This document shows, one piece after another, positions 26,739 through 35,112 of a stretch of DNA of 64,000 nucleotides. The position numbers and the translations under genes are program-made. Under the pieces are notes generated by a model. That model did not search any database, was not told where the DNA came from, and saw only the letters and a list, made by a program, of their open reading frames with translations. The stretch lies in NCBI RefSeq assembly GCF_903652925.1, contig NZ_CAHLAR010000013.1:62001-126000 (forward strand), given 5' to 3'. Each line of letters opens with the position of its first letter. Within the stretch, counting starts at the first letter, position 1. The DNA comes from Achromobacter anxifer (GTDB taxonomy: Bacteria; Pseudomonadota; Gammaproteobacteria; Burkholderiales; Burkholderiaceae_B).

Positions 26739-27650
26739 CTACAACGGACGCAATGCCAGCGGCCGCTTCAGGCGGGTCGCGAGCGCCGAGGCCGCGACGC
26801 TCGCGGCGATCAGGGCCAGGCCCAGCGCCAGATCAGCCGAGATCCGTTCCCGGAAGACCAGCGACGACACGATCAGGCCGATCACCGGCACGCAGAGCAT
26901 CGCAATCGAGGTCGCCACCGGCGGCATCTTCTGCGTCATGCCCAGCACCACGATGAAGGTCAGCGCCGTGGCCAACGGACCGGTGTACAGGATCACGGGC
27001 CAGGCCTGCGGCTCCGCCAGGAACACGGGCGCGCCATCGCGCAGCCATGCCAGCGCGGCCAGCGGCACCGCGGCGATGGCGGTTTGCCATGGAATCATGT
27101 CCGCGCCCAGGCGGATATGGCGGTTGCCGCGCAGCTGGATGATGTTGCAGGCCCACGCGAACGACGCGCCCAGCAGCATCGCCAGTCCGATCACCGTGTG
27201 CGCCTGCCAGGGGCTGAACGCGGGCGCCACGATGACGACGATGCCCGCGTAGCTCAACGCCGTGGCCAGCCATTGCGCCAGCGACAGGCGCTCCTTCAGG
27301 ATCAGCGAGGACAGCGGAATAACCCAGATGGAAGTGGCGTATGCGATCACGGACGCACGTCCGGGCGCCACATACTGCAACGCCCAAAGGGCCAGCGCAG
27401 TGAACGCGCCCATCTGCAGCAGCGCCACGCCCGCCACCAGCGGCATTTCCTGCCGCGTGGGCAGGCGCAGGCGGCCCAGCATGCCCAGCACCAGCGCGCT
27501 GATCAGCGCGGCCGAACCGAACCGGCTGGCGGCCAGCCACAGCGGGCTCATGTGAGTCAGCCCCAGTTTCATGATGGGCCAGTTCCCGCCCCAGATGGCT
27601 ACCGCGCCGACCAGCGGCAAAAACCTGCCCAATGTGCTCTGCTGACTCAT
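26739..27650 (-). CDS. EamA/DMT family transporter
   Basis: A 303-residue inner-membrane protein with ten helices arranged as two EamA repeats. The first contains WGGNWPIMKLGL and the second begins near residue 155. The family covers metabolite and amino-acid exporters (RhaT/EamA type). The gene is divergent from an Lrp/AsnC regulator, a pairing typical for amino-acid exporters, so an amino acid is the likely substrate (inference). The start MSQQST at 27650 is preferred over an upstream option. Confidence 0.87.
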   Translation of the reverse strand: MSQQSTLGRFLPLVGAVAIWGGNWPIMKLGLTHMSPLWLAASRFGSAALISALVLGMLGRLRLPTRQEMPLVAGVALLQMGAFTALALWALQYVAPGRASVIAYATSIWVIPLSSLILKERLSLAQWLATALSYAGIVVIVAPAFSPWQAHTVIGLAMLLGASFAWACNIIQLRGNRHIRLGADMIPWQTAIAAVPLAALAWLRDGAPVFLAEPQAWPVILYTGPLATALTFIVVLGMTQKMPPVATSIAMLCVPVIGLIVSSLVFRERISADLALGLALIAASVAASALATRLKRPLALRPL

Positions 27651-27675
27651 TACTACCCAATCTACCGCTTGAATA

Positions 27676-27709
27676 TTCTGCTTTCTGGCCAAATTGCCAA
27701 AGAGCGGAA
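27676..27709. promoter_or_regulatory. Imperfect inverted repeat in eamA-lrp intergenic region
   Basis: TTCTGCTTTCTGGC (27676-27689) is complementary at 11 of 14 positions to GCCAAAGAGCGGAA (27696-27709). It lies between the divergent genes about 25 bases upstream of the transporter start. It is a reasonable binding site for the Lrp/AsnC protein encoded next to it. Confidence 0.4.
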
Positions 27710-27810
27710 TAGTCTATAGGGTAAACCCCAGCATATTTCACCGCATTATTACGCATTAGCAGTCATACTCGGCACATCTGAACTGCCTTCGAACCATAAC
27801 CAGGTGACTT

Positions 27811-28281
27811 ATGCCGGAAATCAACCTGGATGCCACCGACATCCGTATCCTCAACGAACTCCAACGCGATGCGCGGCTGACCAATGTGGAGCTCGCCGCA
27901 CGCGTGAACCTGTCGGCCTCGCCCTGCCTGGCCCGCGTCCGGCGCCTTGAAACCGAGGGATTGATAGACCGCCGCGTCACGCTGCTGAACGCGCGCAAGC
28001 TGGGCCTGAAGGTCAATGTGTTCATCCAGATCTCGCTGGACAAGCAGCGCAAGGCCGCGCTGGACGTATTCGAGCGCGAGATCGCCGTGCTGCCCGAAAT
28101 CATGGAGTGCTATCTGATGTCCGGCGATGCGGACTACCTGATCCGCGCCCTCGTGCCCGATGTCGATGCCCTGGAAAGGCTGATCGTCGAACACATCACC
28201 CGCATTCCGGGCGTGGCCAGCATCCGTTCCAGCTTCGCGCTGAAGCAGGTGCTCTACACCACCGCCGTCCCCCTGGCCTGA
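27811..28281 (+). CDS. Lrp/AsnC-family transcriptional regulator
   Basis: A 156-residue regulator with an N-terminal helix-turn-helix ([23 protein letters not shown], about residues 25-47) and a C-terminal RAM ligand-binding domain (about 70-150, including [15 protein letters not shown]). Such proteins form octamers or dimers and sense amino acids. It is divergent from the EamA transporter and likely regulates it. Confidence 0.9.
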   Translation: MPEINLDATDIRILNELQRDARLTNVELAARVNLSASPCLARVRRLETEGLIDRRVTLLNARKLGLKVNVFIQISLDKQRKAALDVFEREIAVLPEIMECYLMSGDADYLIRALVPDVDALERLIVEHITRIPGVASIRSSFALKQVLYTTAVPLA

Positions 28282-28402
28282 AACGGCGCCGGCCGCCGCG
28301 ATGGCAACTTGCGGGATCTCCGGCCTCAGCCCACAATGAAAGCGCCGCGCGGGCCACGAGCGCGCGCCGGCATCCCTCCCATCGCCTAGCAAGGAGAACA
28401 CC

Positions 28403-28636
28403 ATGCCTGAAACCGACTGGTTCCCCGGCGGCACGCTACCCGATCGTCAGGGCTATTTCGAAGTGGAATTCGACACGGGTGAAATCGAAATCACGCGCTA
28501 CGGCCTGCTGGGCTGGGAGCCCGAGCAGGACCGCGGCCGCATCAAGCGCTGGCGCGGCCTGGACCCCGTCATCGAAGCCGCCGAGATGCAGCGCGAAAGC
28601 GCCGTGCGCAACAACGGCGACTCCCTGATCGGCTGA
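28403..28636 (+). CDS. Conserved hypothetical small acidic protein
   Basis: A 77-residue soluble protein with an excellent ribosome-binding site (AAGGAGAA, seven bases before ATG). It has aromatic and acidic character (DWFPGG, GYFEVEFDTGEIEITRYGLLGWEPEQ), and no domain is recognised. It is flanked downstream by two strong hairpins. Function unknown. Confidence 0.65.
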   Translation: MPETDWFPGGTLPDRQGYFEVEFDTGEIEITRYGLLGWEPEQDRGRIKRWRGLDPVIEAAEMQRESAVRNNGDSLIG

Positions 28637-28648
28637 ACCCCATGCGCC

Positions 28649-28706
28649 GCGGCGCGCCTTGCGCGCCGCTCAAAAACAAAAACGCCGCGGATTCCTCCGC
28701 GGCGTT
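28649..28706. terminator. Tandem hairpins, bidirectional terminator
   Basis: The first stem is GCGGCGCGC (28649-28657) with GCGCGCCGC (28661-28669). The second is AACGCCGCGGA (28681-28691) with TCCGCGGCGTT (28696-28706). The second has a U-rich flank on the minus strand (TTTGTTTTTGAG), so it ends the SYLF lipoprotein gene. The + strand side serves the 77-residue gene. Confidence 0.8.
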
Positions 28707-28723
28707 CTGCTTTGCGCAAGCGA

Positions 28724-29317
28724 TCAAAGATCCAGCTTCGAGATCTTGGTGCCTTCCAGCGATACGCCCGCCATCAGGCCGCCGTTGTTCATCACGAAGC
28801 CGACGATGGGTTGCTGCGCCGTGTTGGTATCGACACGTCCGTTCGCGCCAACGTTGACCACCGCGACCGTCGCATCGGCGCCCACGGTCCAGCCGCTGCT
28901 GGCGCGGAACTTGTTCAGCGCATCATCCGTCATGAACAGCAGGACCATCGCCTTGGATTGCGCGCCGGCCTGGAAGCCGATCGAGCCCGCCGTGGTGCTG
29001 TAGTACCCGGCGGTGGCGCCGCCAACTCGCAGCACGCCCTTGCCGTGCTCAGCACCGATGATGAAGCTGCCGCTCAGCACATCCGGAAAAATCAGCACGC
29101 CACGCGCGCGCGCCACCAGTTCCTTGGACTGGGGCGAGGCTTGGTAGAGCTTGCCTAGCGTGGCATCGGCCGCGCTGTTCAGCGACTGGCGCTGTTCAGT
29201 GGCGGTTGCGGAGGATTTGGGACTGGTGGTGGTGCAGCCCGTGAACAACAGGCCAGCCACACCGATTGCCGCGGCAGCCAGGCCAACGCGACGCAAGACA
29301 GGAAAAGTATCAAACAT
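28724..29317 (-). CDS. SYLF-domain (Ysc84-like) lipoprotein
   Basis: A 197-residue lipoprotein with lipobox LFTGC (Cys28) and a ribosome-binding site AAAGGAGAG before the ATG at 29317. The mature part is a SYLF/Ysc84 lipid-binding domain: ARARGVLIFPDVLSGSFIIG, GGATAGYYSTTAGSIGFQAGAQSK and the terminal GLMAGVSLEGTKI. Eukaryotic relatives bind phosphoinositides. Bacterial ones are envelope proteins of unknown job. It is transcribed alone and ends at a strong terminator. Confidence 0.88.
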   Translation of the reverse strand: MFDTFPVLRRVGLAAAAIGVAGLLFTGCTTTSPKSSATATEQRQSLNSAADATLGKLYQASPQSKELVARARGVLIFPDVLSGSFIIGAEHGKGVLRVGGATAGYYSTTAGSIGFQAGAQSKAMVLLFMTDDALNKFRASSGWTVGADATVAVVNVGANGRVDTNTAQQPIVGFVMNNGGLMAGVSLEGTKISKLDL

Positions 29318-29448
29318 GGAACTCTCCTTTTTGTTGTCACCTTCTACCAATGTACCGGGCAAATCCGCCAGCGCAAGGCACACGATTGTGCGAAAGGAAA
29401 CAAAACCTGCCTGCGGCCCGAACATCCCATTACTGGCGGCACCCGCCT

Positions 29449-29703
29449 CTACAAAATACCATAGCGCGGCTCGCCCGTGGACTCGTCCACCGCCACGATG
29501 CCCGACAGCACGAGCTCCGCATGTCGGCGCGCAATTCCCGCGTCGGCAAAGGTCACGAAGCGCGGCAGCGGCCAGCGCCGCTGGAAGTCCGCGCCAGTCG
29601 CGCGCTGCACCATCACCTCTATCGCCAGCACGCCGGCGTCCAGGTCGACGACCTGGCACTCCACCTGGAAACCATCGATATGACGCTGCGGCCACGCGCC
29701 CAT
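29449..29703 (-). CDS. Conserved hypothetical protein
   Basis: An 84-residue soluble protein, start MGAWPQRHIDGF, with CAGGAG nine bases upstream of the ATG. It appears to be mostly beta strands (HIDGFQVECQVVDLDAGVLAIEVMV) and has no recognised domain. A longer upstream frame would add 25 residues, but the strong ribosome-binding site argues for this start. Confidence 0.6.
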   Translation of the reverse strand: MGAWPQRHIDGFQVECQVVDLDAGVLAIEVMVQRATGADFQRRWPLPRFVTFADAGIARRHAELVLSGIVAVDESTGEPRYGIL

Positions 29704-29905
29704 GCCTTTGCTCCTGAAATAGCTCTTTCCGGCCGCAATATGCCAAAAATAAATCCGCTTGAAAAGCAATGTTTTCAAGAAGTTATGACGTACTAGAGCA
29801 GGTAGTGCGAACGCATCTTGCAGCCCGCGAAAATGGGCTCGAATCGGTCCATTTCCGTAGCCCGCGCACCCGGGCCGCGCAACGGAACGAAGCGCTGAGC
29901 AAAGG

Positions 29906-30772
29906 CTATTGTTCGTCCGCCGGGCGTATCCATTGCGCGTCCCACAAGCCCTCGCCGCGCTCGAGCGCCGCCGCCAAGGCCTGCTTGCGGCGCTGCGCCA
30001 CGGCCGCTAGCAAGGCATTGCAGACGGAGAATGCGGCCGTGTAGGAATCGAAGGGCGAAGCGCTGGAGCTGCGTGCCACCAGCACGTGGTGTGCCGAGGC
30101 GGCGGCAGGCGCCGAAGCGGAATCCGTGATCAGGATCACCTGGCCGCCACGCTGCCGGAAGTACCTCACCGCGTTCGCGGCCGCGACTGAATAGCGCCTG
30201 AACGTAAACACAAGCAGCACGTCGGCCTCGTCGACCCAGAGCAACTGGTCTTCCAGGAACAAGGGGCCTGTCGCGACCATGGGCTTGACCGACGGCAGGC
30301 ACAGATTCAGGTAGAGCGCCACATGGCTGGCCAGCGGCGCGGCCTGTCGTAGCCCGAGCACGTGTACCCGCCCCTTGCGCTGCGTCAACAGCCGCACCGC
30401 CGCCTCGAAGGCGGCCACGTCGATCGACGCATAGGTCTCCTTCAGGTTGTGCTGGTCATGCAGCAAAGCGTTGTGCAGGCAGGCTCGCGGCGACGGCTTG
30501 TCGGCGCTCACCGCGTCCGCGCGTTCGCCGGGCGAGGCCAGGCGCGCCGTCACTTCGGAGCGGGCCTCCATCTGGGCCTGCGCATAGCTCTCATAACCCA
30601 GCTTGGCCAGCAGGCGCACCACGGTAGATGCGCTGGTGCCAACTTGCCTGGCCAGCGCCGTCGCCGATTCCAGCAGGCTTTGTGGATAGCGCGCCTGCAT
30701 TTCCTCGACCAGCAGCCGTTCCGACTTGCTGAGCTTGCGGCCGTAGCCGGCGATCCGTTGGTTCAGGTTCAT
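29906..30772 (-). CDS. RpiR-family transcriptional regulator (HTH plus SIS domain)
   Basis: A 288-residue regulator. The N-terminal HTH_6 domain (about residues 3-75) includes SATALARQVGTSASTVVRLLAKLGY. The C-terminal SIS domain (about 125-260) has GRVHVLGLRQAAPLASHVALYL and ITDSASAPAA. SIS domains usually sense phosphosugars, although RpiR proteins next to Bug receptors may sense other ligands. It is divergent from a Bug/deacylase operon, and a cluster of TGCAAT/ATTGCA motifs lies in between, probably its operator. Confidence 0.88.
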   Translation of the reverse strand: MNLNQRIAGYGRKLSKSERLLVEEMQARYPQSLLESATALARQVGTSASTVVRLLAKLGYESYAQAQMEARSEVTARLASPGERADAVSADKPSPRACLHNALLHDQHNLKETYASIDVAAFEAAVRLLTQRKGRVHVLGLRQAAPLASHVALYLNLCLPSVKPMVATGPLFLEDQLLWVDEADVLLVFTFRRYSVAAANAVRYFRQRGGQVILITDSASAPAAASAHHVLVARSSSASPFDSYTAAFSVCNALLAAVAQRRKQALAAALERGEGLWDAQWIRPADEQ

Positions 30773-30816
30773 CCTTGCACAGGTCCTAGGTGATAACCCC
30801 AAATTTCACAATGTGC

Positions 30817-30853
30817 ATTGCATCTTATATTGCTGTCTGCAATATTCATTGCA
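30817..30853. promoter_or_regulatory. ATTGC/GCAAT motif cluster, putative RpiR operator
   Basis: A perfect palindrome TGCAAT-ATTC-ATTGCA lies at 30838-30853. Further ATTGC copies are at 30817-30821 and 30829-30833. The cluster is in the AT-rich gap between the divergent rpiR and Bug genes, about 40 bases from the Bug start. Confidence 0.5.
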
Positions 30854-30890
30854 AATTAGAGCAAACCCGCCGTCACCACAAGAGAATTCC

Positions 30891-31889
30891 ATGAAGCATC
30901 ACCCCCAGGGTCCGTCCCTGGCCCGCCGCAGCCTGCTCCTGGCCGGCCTGGGCGCGTCCCTGCTGCCGCTGGCAGCGCGCGCCAACGCCTATCCGTCTCG
31001 CCCCATCACGCTGGTCGTTCCCTTCCCCGCCGGCGGCTCCGTCGACCTGATCGGCCGGCTTTATGCGGACGCGCTGGGCAAGGCGCTGGGCACGAGCGTC
31101 ATCATCGAGAACCGCGACGGCGCGGGCGGCGCCATCGGCAGCAAGCGCGTCGCGCGCGCCACGCCTGACGGCTACACGCTGGTCGCTTCCTCGCAAAGCT
31201 CGCATCTGGCCAATCCGCTGATGCGCGGCGACATCGGCTATGACCCGATCAAGGACTTCATTTCGATTTCGCAGCTGTCGCGCACGCCCAATGTGCTGGT
31301 GACCAATGCCGCCGTGCCCGCCCGCAATTTCGCGGAGTTCGTCGCCCTGCTGAAGGCGCGCCCCGATGAACTGCACTACGCCACCGCCGGCATCGGCAGC
31401 ATGGGCCAGCTCAACGCCGAGCTGTTCAAGAACACCTTGCAGCTGCAGGCGGTGCACGTGCCCTACCGCGGCGGCGCTCCGCTGATCAATGCCCTGCTCT
31501 CCAACCAGGCGCAGTTCTCCCTGGACAACCTGGCGCCCTTCCTGCCCCACATCCAGGTCGGCAAGATGCGCGCGCTGGCAGTCGCCGCGCCCAAGCGGCT
31601 GGACTCCCTGCCCGACGTGCCGACCTTCGAGGAACTGGGCTATCCCGTGCTCAATTCCATGTCGTGGATCGGTCTGGCCGCGCCCGCCGGCACGCCGCCC
31701 GACATCGTCCAGAAGCTGCTGGCCGCCGTGCGCGCCGCCGCCAAGGATGACGGCATGCCGCAGTCCCTGGAAAAGGCCGGCGCGCTGCCGCCCGAAGAGC
31801 AGACGCCGCAACAGTTCACCGCCATGATGTCCGAGCGCCTGGCGTTGTACAAAGACCTGATCGACCGTGCCGGCATCCGTCCTGAATAG
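30891..31889 (+). CDS. Bug family (TctC) periplasmic solute-binding receptor
   Basis: A 332-residue secreted receptor. The N terminus contains ARRSLLLAGLG, which resembles a twin-arginine signal, followed by ARANA cleavage near residue 32. Bug motifs are YPSRPITLVVPFPAGGS, VARATPDGYT and HVPYRGGAPLINALLSNQ. The next gene starts 11 bases downstream and encodes an M14-type deacylase, which suggests that the receptor captures an N-acylated or carboxylated compound that the deacylase then hydrolyses. No permease genes are nearby. Confidence 0.92.
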   Translation: MKHHPQGPSLARRSLLLAGLGASLLPLAARANAYPSRPITLVVPFPAGGSVDLIGRLYADALGKALGTSVIIENRDGAGGAIGSKRVARATPDGYTLVASSQSSHLANPLMRGDIGYDPIKDFISISQLSRTPNVLVTNAAVPARNFAEFVALLKARPDELHYATAGIGSMGQLNAELFKNTLQLQAVHVPYRGGAPLINALLSNQAQFSLDNLAPFLPHIQVGKMRALAVAAPKRLDSLPDVPTFEELGYPVLNSMSWIGLAAPAGTPPDIVQKLLAAVRAAAKDDGMPQSLEKAGALPPEEQTPQQFTAMMSERLALYKDLIDRAGIRPE

Positions 31890-31900
31890 GCCAGAATCCC

Positions 31901-32854
31901 ATGAAAAACCCCGCTTTCGAACCCGACACCGCGCCGCTGGAAGTCCTGCCGCGCGACCTCTCCGCCTACCGCGAGGGCAACGTCGGCATTCCCTACGTGC
32001 ACCGTTTCGAGTCGGGCCGCCCCGGCCCGCACGTGCTGATCAACGCCATCACGCACGGCAACGAAATCTGCGGCATGGTGGCCGCGACCCATCTGCTGGA
32101 CACCGGCGTGCGGCCCAAGATCGGCACGCTCACCGTCAGTTTCGCGCACGTCGAAGCCTATGAAGCCTTCGACATCGAGAACCCCTACGAAAACCGCCAG
32201 CTGGTCCACAACCTGAACCGCATCTGGTCGGCCGCCATGCTGGACGGCCCGGAAGACAGCCCGGAACTGCGCCGCGCGCGCGAAATGCGCCCCGTGCTCG
32301 ACGCCGCCGACTTCGTGCTGGACATCCACTCCACGCGCGCGCCGGTGCAGCCTTTCTGGGTCTACAACGAATTGGACCGCAACACCGCGCTGGCCAGCGC
32401 CGTGGGCGCGCCGCAGGTGCATCTGGTGATGCCGCCCGAGCTCTTTCCGGGCACGGGCGTCATGGGCTACGGCCGCCACGGCGACCCGGACTCCGACAGC
32501 GGCGGCTCGCTGGTGGTCGAATGCGGCCAGCACTTCGCGCAGTCGGCCGCCGACCTGGCTACCGACGTCACGCTGCGCTTCCTGGTGCACACGGGCCTGA
32601 TCGACGCGCCCGCCGGCATGGCGCCGCCGCCCGTGCCGCGGCGCTACCGCCTGCTCCAGGTGCACATGGTGAAGTCCGAGGACTTCGCCTTCACCCGGCC
32701 GGTCATCGGCTTCGAAACGTTCGCCAAGAATGAATTGATCGCCATGAACGGCACCGAGGAAATCCGCTCGCCCTGCGACGACTGCACCATCTTCATGCCC
32801 ACGCGCATGCCCATCGTGGGCCGCGAAGCGGTGTACCTGACCGTCGCAATCTGA
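31901..32854 (+). CDS. Succinylglutamate desuccinylase/aspartoacylase family protein (M14-like)
   Basis: A 317-residue zinc hydrolase. The metal motif HGNE (near residue 51, His and Glu) and the downstream histidine in DIHST near 142 are present, as is a later ECGQH near 205 likely to hold the catalytic glutamate. Family members cleave N-acyl amino acids such as N-acetylaspartate or N-succinylglutamate. The operon with a Bug receptor and the divergent RpiR regulator suggest catabolism of an imported acyl compound. No signal peptide, so cytosolic. Confidence 0.87.
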   Translation: MKNPAFEPDTAPLEVLPRDLSAYREGNVGIPYVHRFESGRPGPHVLINAITHGNEICGMVAATHLLDTGVRPKIGTLTVSFAHVEAYEAFDIENPYENRQLVHNLNRIWSAAMLDGPEDSPELRRAREMRPVLDAADFVLDIHSTRAPVQPFWVYNELDRNTALASAVGAPQVHLVMPPELFPGTGVMGYGRHGDPDSDSGGSLVVECGQHFAQSAADLATDVTLRFLVHTGLIDAPAGMAPPPVPRRYRLLQVHMVKSEDFAFTRPVIGFETFAKNELIAMNGTEEIRSPCDDCTIFMPTRMPIVGREAVYLTVAI

Positions 32855-32885
32855 CGACGCCGCGCAAGCGCCGGTCCGGGCTCCC

Positions 32886-33320
32886 TCAAAGATCCGGGAT
32901 CAGGCGCTTGCCCATGCTGATGACTTCGTCTTGCTGGAAGCCCAGGCTTTCATAGAAGCCCTGCACCGCGGCATTGCCCGACCGTATCAGCAGGTTGATC
33001 TTGGGGCAGCCCATTTCCAGCAGCTTGCGCTCGACGGCGCGCATCAGCGTCGTCGCATGGCCGCGGCGCTGATGCGCGGGCGATACCGCCAGATAGTTGA
33101 TCCATGCGCGATGGCCGTCATAGCCGCCCATCAGCGTCGCGACGATTTCCCCGTCCGCTACTCCCACCAGGAACAGGTCCGACTGCACCGTGAGCTTGCG
33201 CGCAATGTCCTTGCGCGGGTCGTTCCACGGGCGGGTCAGGCCGCAGTCGCGCCACAACTGGATGATCGCGGCTTCGTCGGTCGAATGGTAGGGCCGGATG
33301 GCGAGGGCTTGGACACTCAT
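32886..33320 (-). CDS. GNAT acetyltransferase (YpeA-like)
   Basis: A 144-residue acetyltransferase. The acetyl-CoA-binding motif A is visible as YLAVSPAHQRRGHATTLM near residue 75, and the C-terminal GNAAVQGFYESLGF is typical of GNATs. The order IRPYHSTDEAAIIQLWRDCGLTRPWNDP matches E. coli YpeA. The substrate is unknown. An unusually organised leader lies upstream: a promoter-like sequence, a 22-codon open frame and an intrinsic terminator. Confidence 0.85.
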   Translation of the reverse strand: MSVQALAIRPYHSTDEAAIIQLWRDCGLTRPWNDPRKDIARKLTVQSDLFLVGVADGEIVATLMGGYDGHRAWINYLAVSPAHQRRGHATTLMRAVERKLLEMGCPKINLLIRSGNAAVQGFYESLGFQQDEVISMGKRLIPDL

Positions 33321-33382
33321 GCTTCGTTCCTTCAAGGAGGGCAACGAAAGCCTTGCAATACGCCTCGACAGCGGGACCAGCC

Positions 33383-33418
33383 AGAAAACAGAAAAGCCAC
33401 GAGGAGTATCGTGGCTTT
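33383..33418 (-). terminator. Intrinsic terminator between phzF-like gene and GNAT gene
   Basis: AAAGCCACGA (33393-33402) and TCGTGGCTTT (33409-33418) form a perfect 10-bp stem with a six-base loop. On the minus strand a T-rich tail (TTCTGTTTTC) follows. It could end the phzF transcript 167 bases downstream of that gene, end a small RNA, or attenuate the GNAT gene 63 bases further on. Confidence 0.8.
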
Positions 33419-33463
33419 CAGGGAATGGCGCCGATGGATCAACGCCCGAACGTGACTGGCCAC

Positions 33464-33532
33464 TCAACGTAGACGTCGAGTGATTCGTCGATAGGCTGCG
33501 CCGGACATCGGCGCGAAATGGGCTGCGTTCAT
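33464..33532 (-). CDS. Possible 22-residue leader peptide
   Basis: A short open frame (MNAAHFAPMSGA..., ending ITRRLR) lies on the minus strand between a promoter-like pair (TTGTCC, 18 bases, TATGCT; about 33540-33569) and the terminator at 33383-33418. No good ribosome-binding site is evident. It may instead be part of a small RNA. Very tentative. Confidence 0.2.
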   Translation of the reverse strand: MNAAHFAPMSGAAYRRITRRLR

Positions 33533-33585
33533 GCGGGCAAGCATACACGAGGCCCCGCAGCATGGACAAGCCACGGACCTTCCAT

Positions 33586-34485
33586 TCAATCGATTTCCGG
33601 CGCTGCCAGGGTGCCCTCCATGACCACCACGGCTTGGCCCGCCACCCCCGCCCACACGCCATCCGCACACGGTTCGGCGTGGGCCAGCAGCACGCTGGCG
33701 CGCCCCATGTCCACGCCCTGCTCGACCCGCAGGCGCAATGCGCCCTGGCCTCGCAGGACCGCCCGCAACGCCGTGGCGGCGGCCGTCGCGCTGCCCGTGG
33801 CGGGATCCTCGGTCATGCGTCCGGTAAACATGCGGGCCTGGATATCCGCGCCGCCTCCGGTGTCGGTGGTATAGGCATAGATGGACTTTGCGCCATCCAG
33901 CGGCAGCAAGGCCGCGTAGCCCGCGGGGTCGGGCACGGCCCGGCGCAAGGCCTCGCGGCTCGCCAGTTGCACGACCAGGAACTCCAGGCCCACCGACACC
34001 ACTTGCGGCTCATGTTCCGTCATGTCGATGTCCGCCGGGTCCAGCCTCAAGGCTCGCGCCACCGCAGCTGCCGGCGCCACACCCGCGCGCGACAAAGGTT
34101 GCGGCGCCTGCAGCTCCGCTCCGTCCACGTCCTGCGCGCCTTTCCGCAGCGCAATCCGGACCAATCCCGCCTCCTCTTCGAACACGAAGGCATCGGGCGC
34201 CTGCCGCCCCGACGCGGCCATCTCGCGCGCCAGCGCCACGGCCGTGCCCACGTTTGGATGGCCGGCAAACGGCACTTCGCGGTCCGGCGTGAAGATGCGC
34301 ACTTGGGCGGTGTGGACGGGATCCCGAGGCGGCAGCACAAAGCTGGTCTCGGAATAATTGAACTCGCGCGCGATGCGCTGCATCTGCGCCGTGCTCAGGC
34401 CCTGGGCATCGAACACGACCGCCAAAGGATTGCCACAATAGGGCTGGCTGGTGAACACATCGGCGGTGACGTAGCGGTAGCGCAT
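33586..34485 (-). CDS. PhzF-family epimerase/isomerase
   Basis: A 299-residue protein of the diaminopimelate-epimerase fold. Family signatures are FTSQPYCGNPLAVV near residue 11, the catalytic glutamate in NYSETSFV (Glu46), FAGHPNVGTA near 73 and the late TEDPATGSATAA. PhzF itself isomerises a phenazine precursor. Most homologues, including YddE-like proteins, are of unknown function. There are no phenazine genes nearby. Confidence 0.9.
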   Translation of the reverse strand: MRYRYVTADVFTSQPYCGNPLAVVFDAQGLSTAQMQRIAREFNYSETSFVLPPRDPVHTAQVRIFTPDREVPFAGHPNVGTAVALAREMAASGRQAPDAFVFEEEAGLVRIALRKGAQDVDGAELQAPQPLSRAGVAPAAAVARALRLDPADIDMTEHEPQVVSVGLEFLVVQLASREALRRAVPDPAGYAALLPLDGAKSIYAYTTDTGGGADIQARMFTGRMTEDPATGSATAAATALRAVLRGQGALRLRVEQGVDMGRASVLLAHAEPCADGVWAGVAGQAVVVMEGTLAAPEID

Positions 34486-34663
34486 GGAACTTCCTCTCGA
34501 ACCGCGCGGAATGCGCGGCGACCCGGGAAGTGTGCGGGTCCTGCATCCGATCCGCCAGTCACAGTGCGGGCCAATTCAGGCCATAACAGCTGACGAAGCC
34601 GGGTAGACTAGGCGCCAGGATCCGCGACCGGCTCGCGGCGTCCCACGGCCCAGAGGGAACATC

Positions 34664-35035
34664 ATGTCCACAGTGCGCACATACTTCCAGGACCGGCTGC
34701 CGCCGGACCAACTGGCGCGGCTCGTGCCGGCCCGGGAACGCTTCTTCCTGGAGAACATCGTCGACCTCGACAGCGCCGTGGCAGCCATTCAGTCGCACTG
34801 CCACGCGCTGGGCTTGACCACTCTGGTGCGCAAGCAACCCTATAACGCCGGCCCCAGCCGCTGGGACCTGACCATGTTGCTGCCGAGTTGGATCGGCGCC
34901 ATTGCGATGACGCTGTTTTCCGCCAGCACCCCGCGCGGACAACAGGCGGACGTCATCATCAAATTGCGCAGCAACAGCCTGCTGGAAGTGTGTTTTTCCC
35001 GGCCTGCGCCCAAGCGCGGCAACGCCCTGCCCTGA
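34664..35035 (+). CDS. Hypothetical protein
   Basis: A 123-residue soluble protein with no recognised domain, start ATG at 34664 with GAGGGAA upstream. It reads as a helical N-terminal part and a mixed C-terminal part (RWDLTMLLPSWIGAIAMTLFSASTPRGQQADVIIKLRSNSLLEVCF). No signal peptide. Function unknown; the next gene is likewise uncharacterised and is on the same strand. Confidence 0.6.
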   Translation: MSTVRTYFQDRLPPDQLARLVPARERFFLENIVDLDSAVAAIQSHCHALGLTTLVRKQPYNAGPSRWDLTMLLPSWIGAIAMTLFSASTPRGQQADVIIKLRSNSLLEVCFSRPAPKRGNALP

Positions 35036-35112
35036 CTTGCGTCCAGCCTGTCTCCGGTCAACGCGCCACCGCATCATGCCTAGTACAATGTCCCATATAT
35101 GGGGATGAAAAG

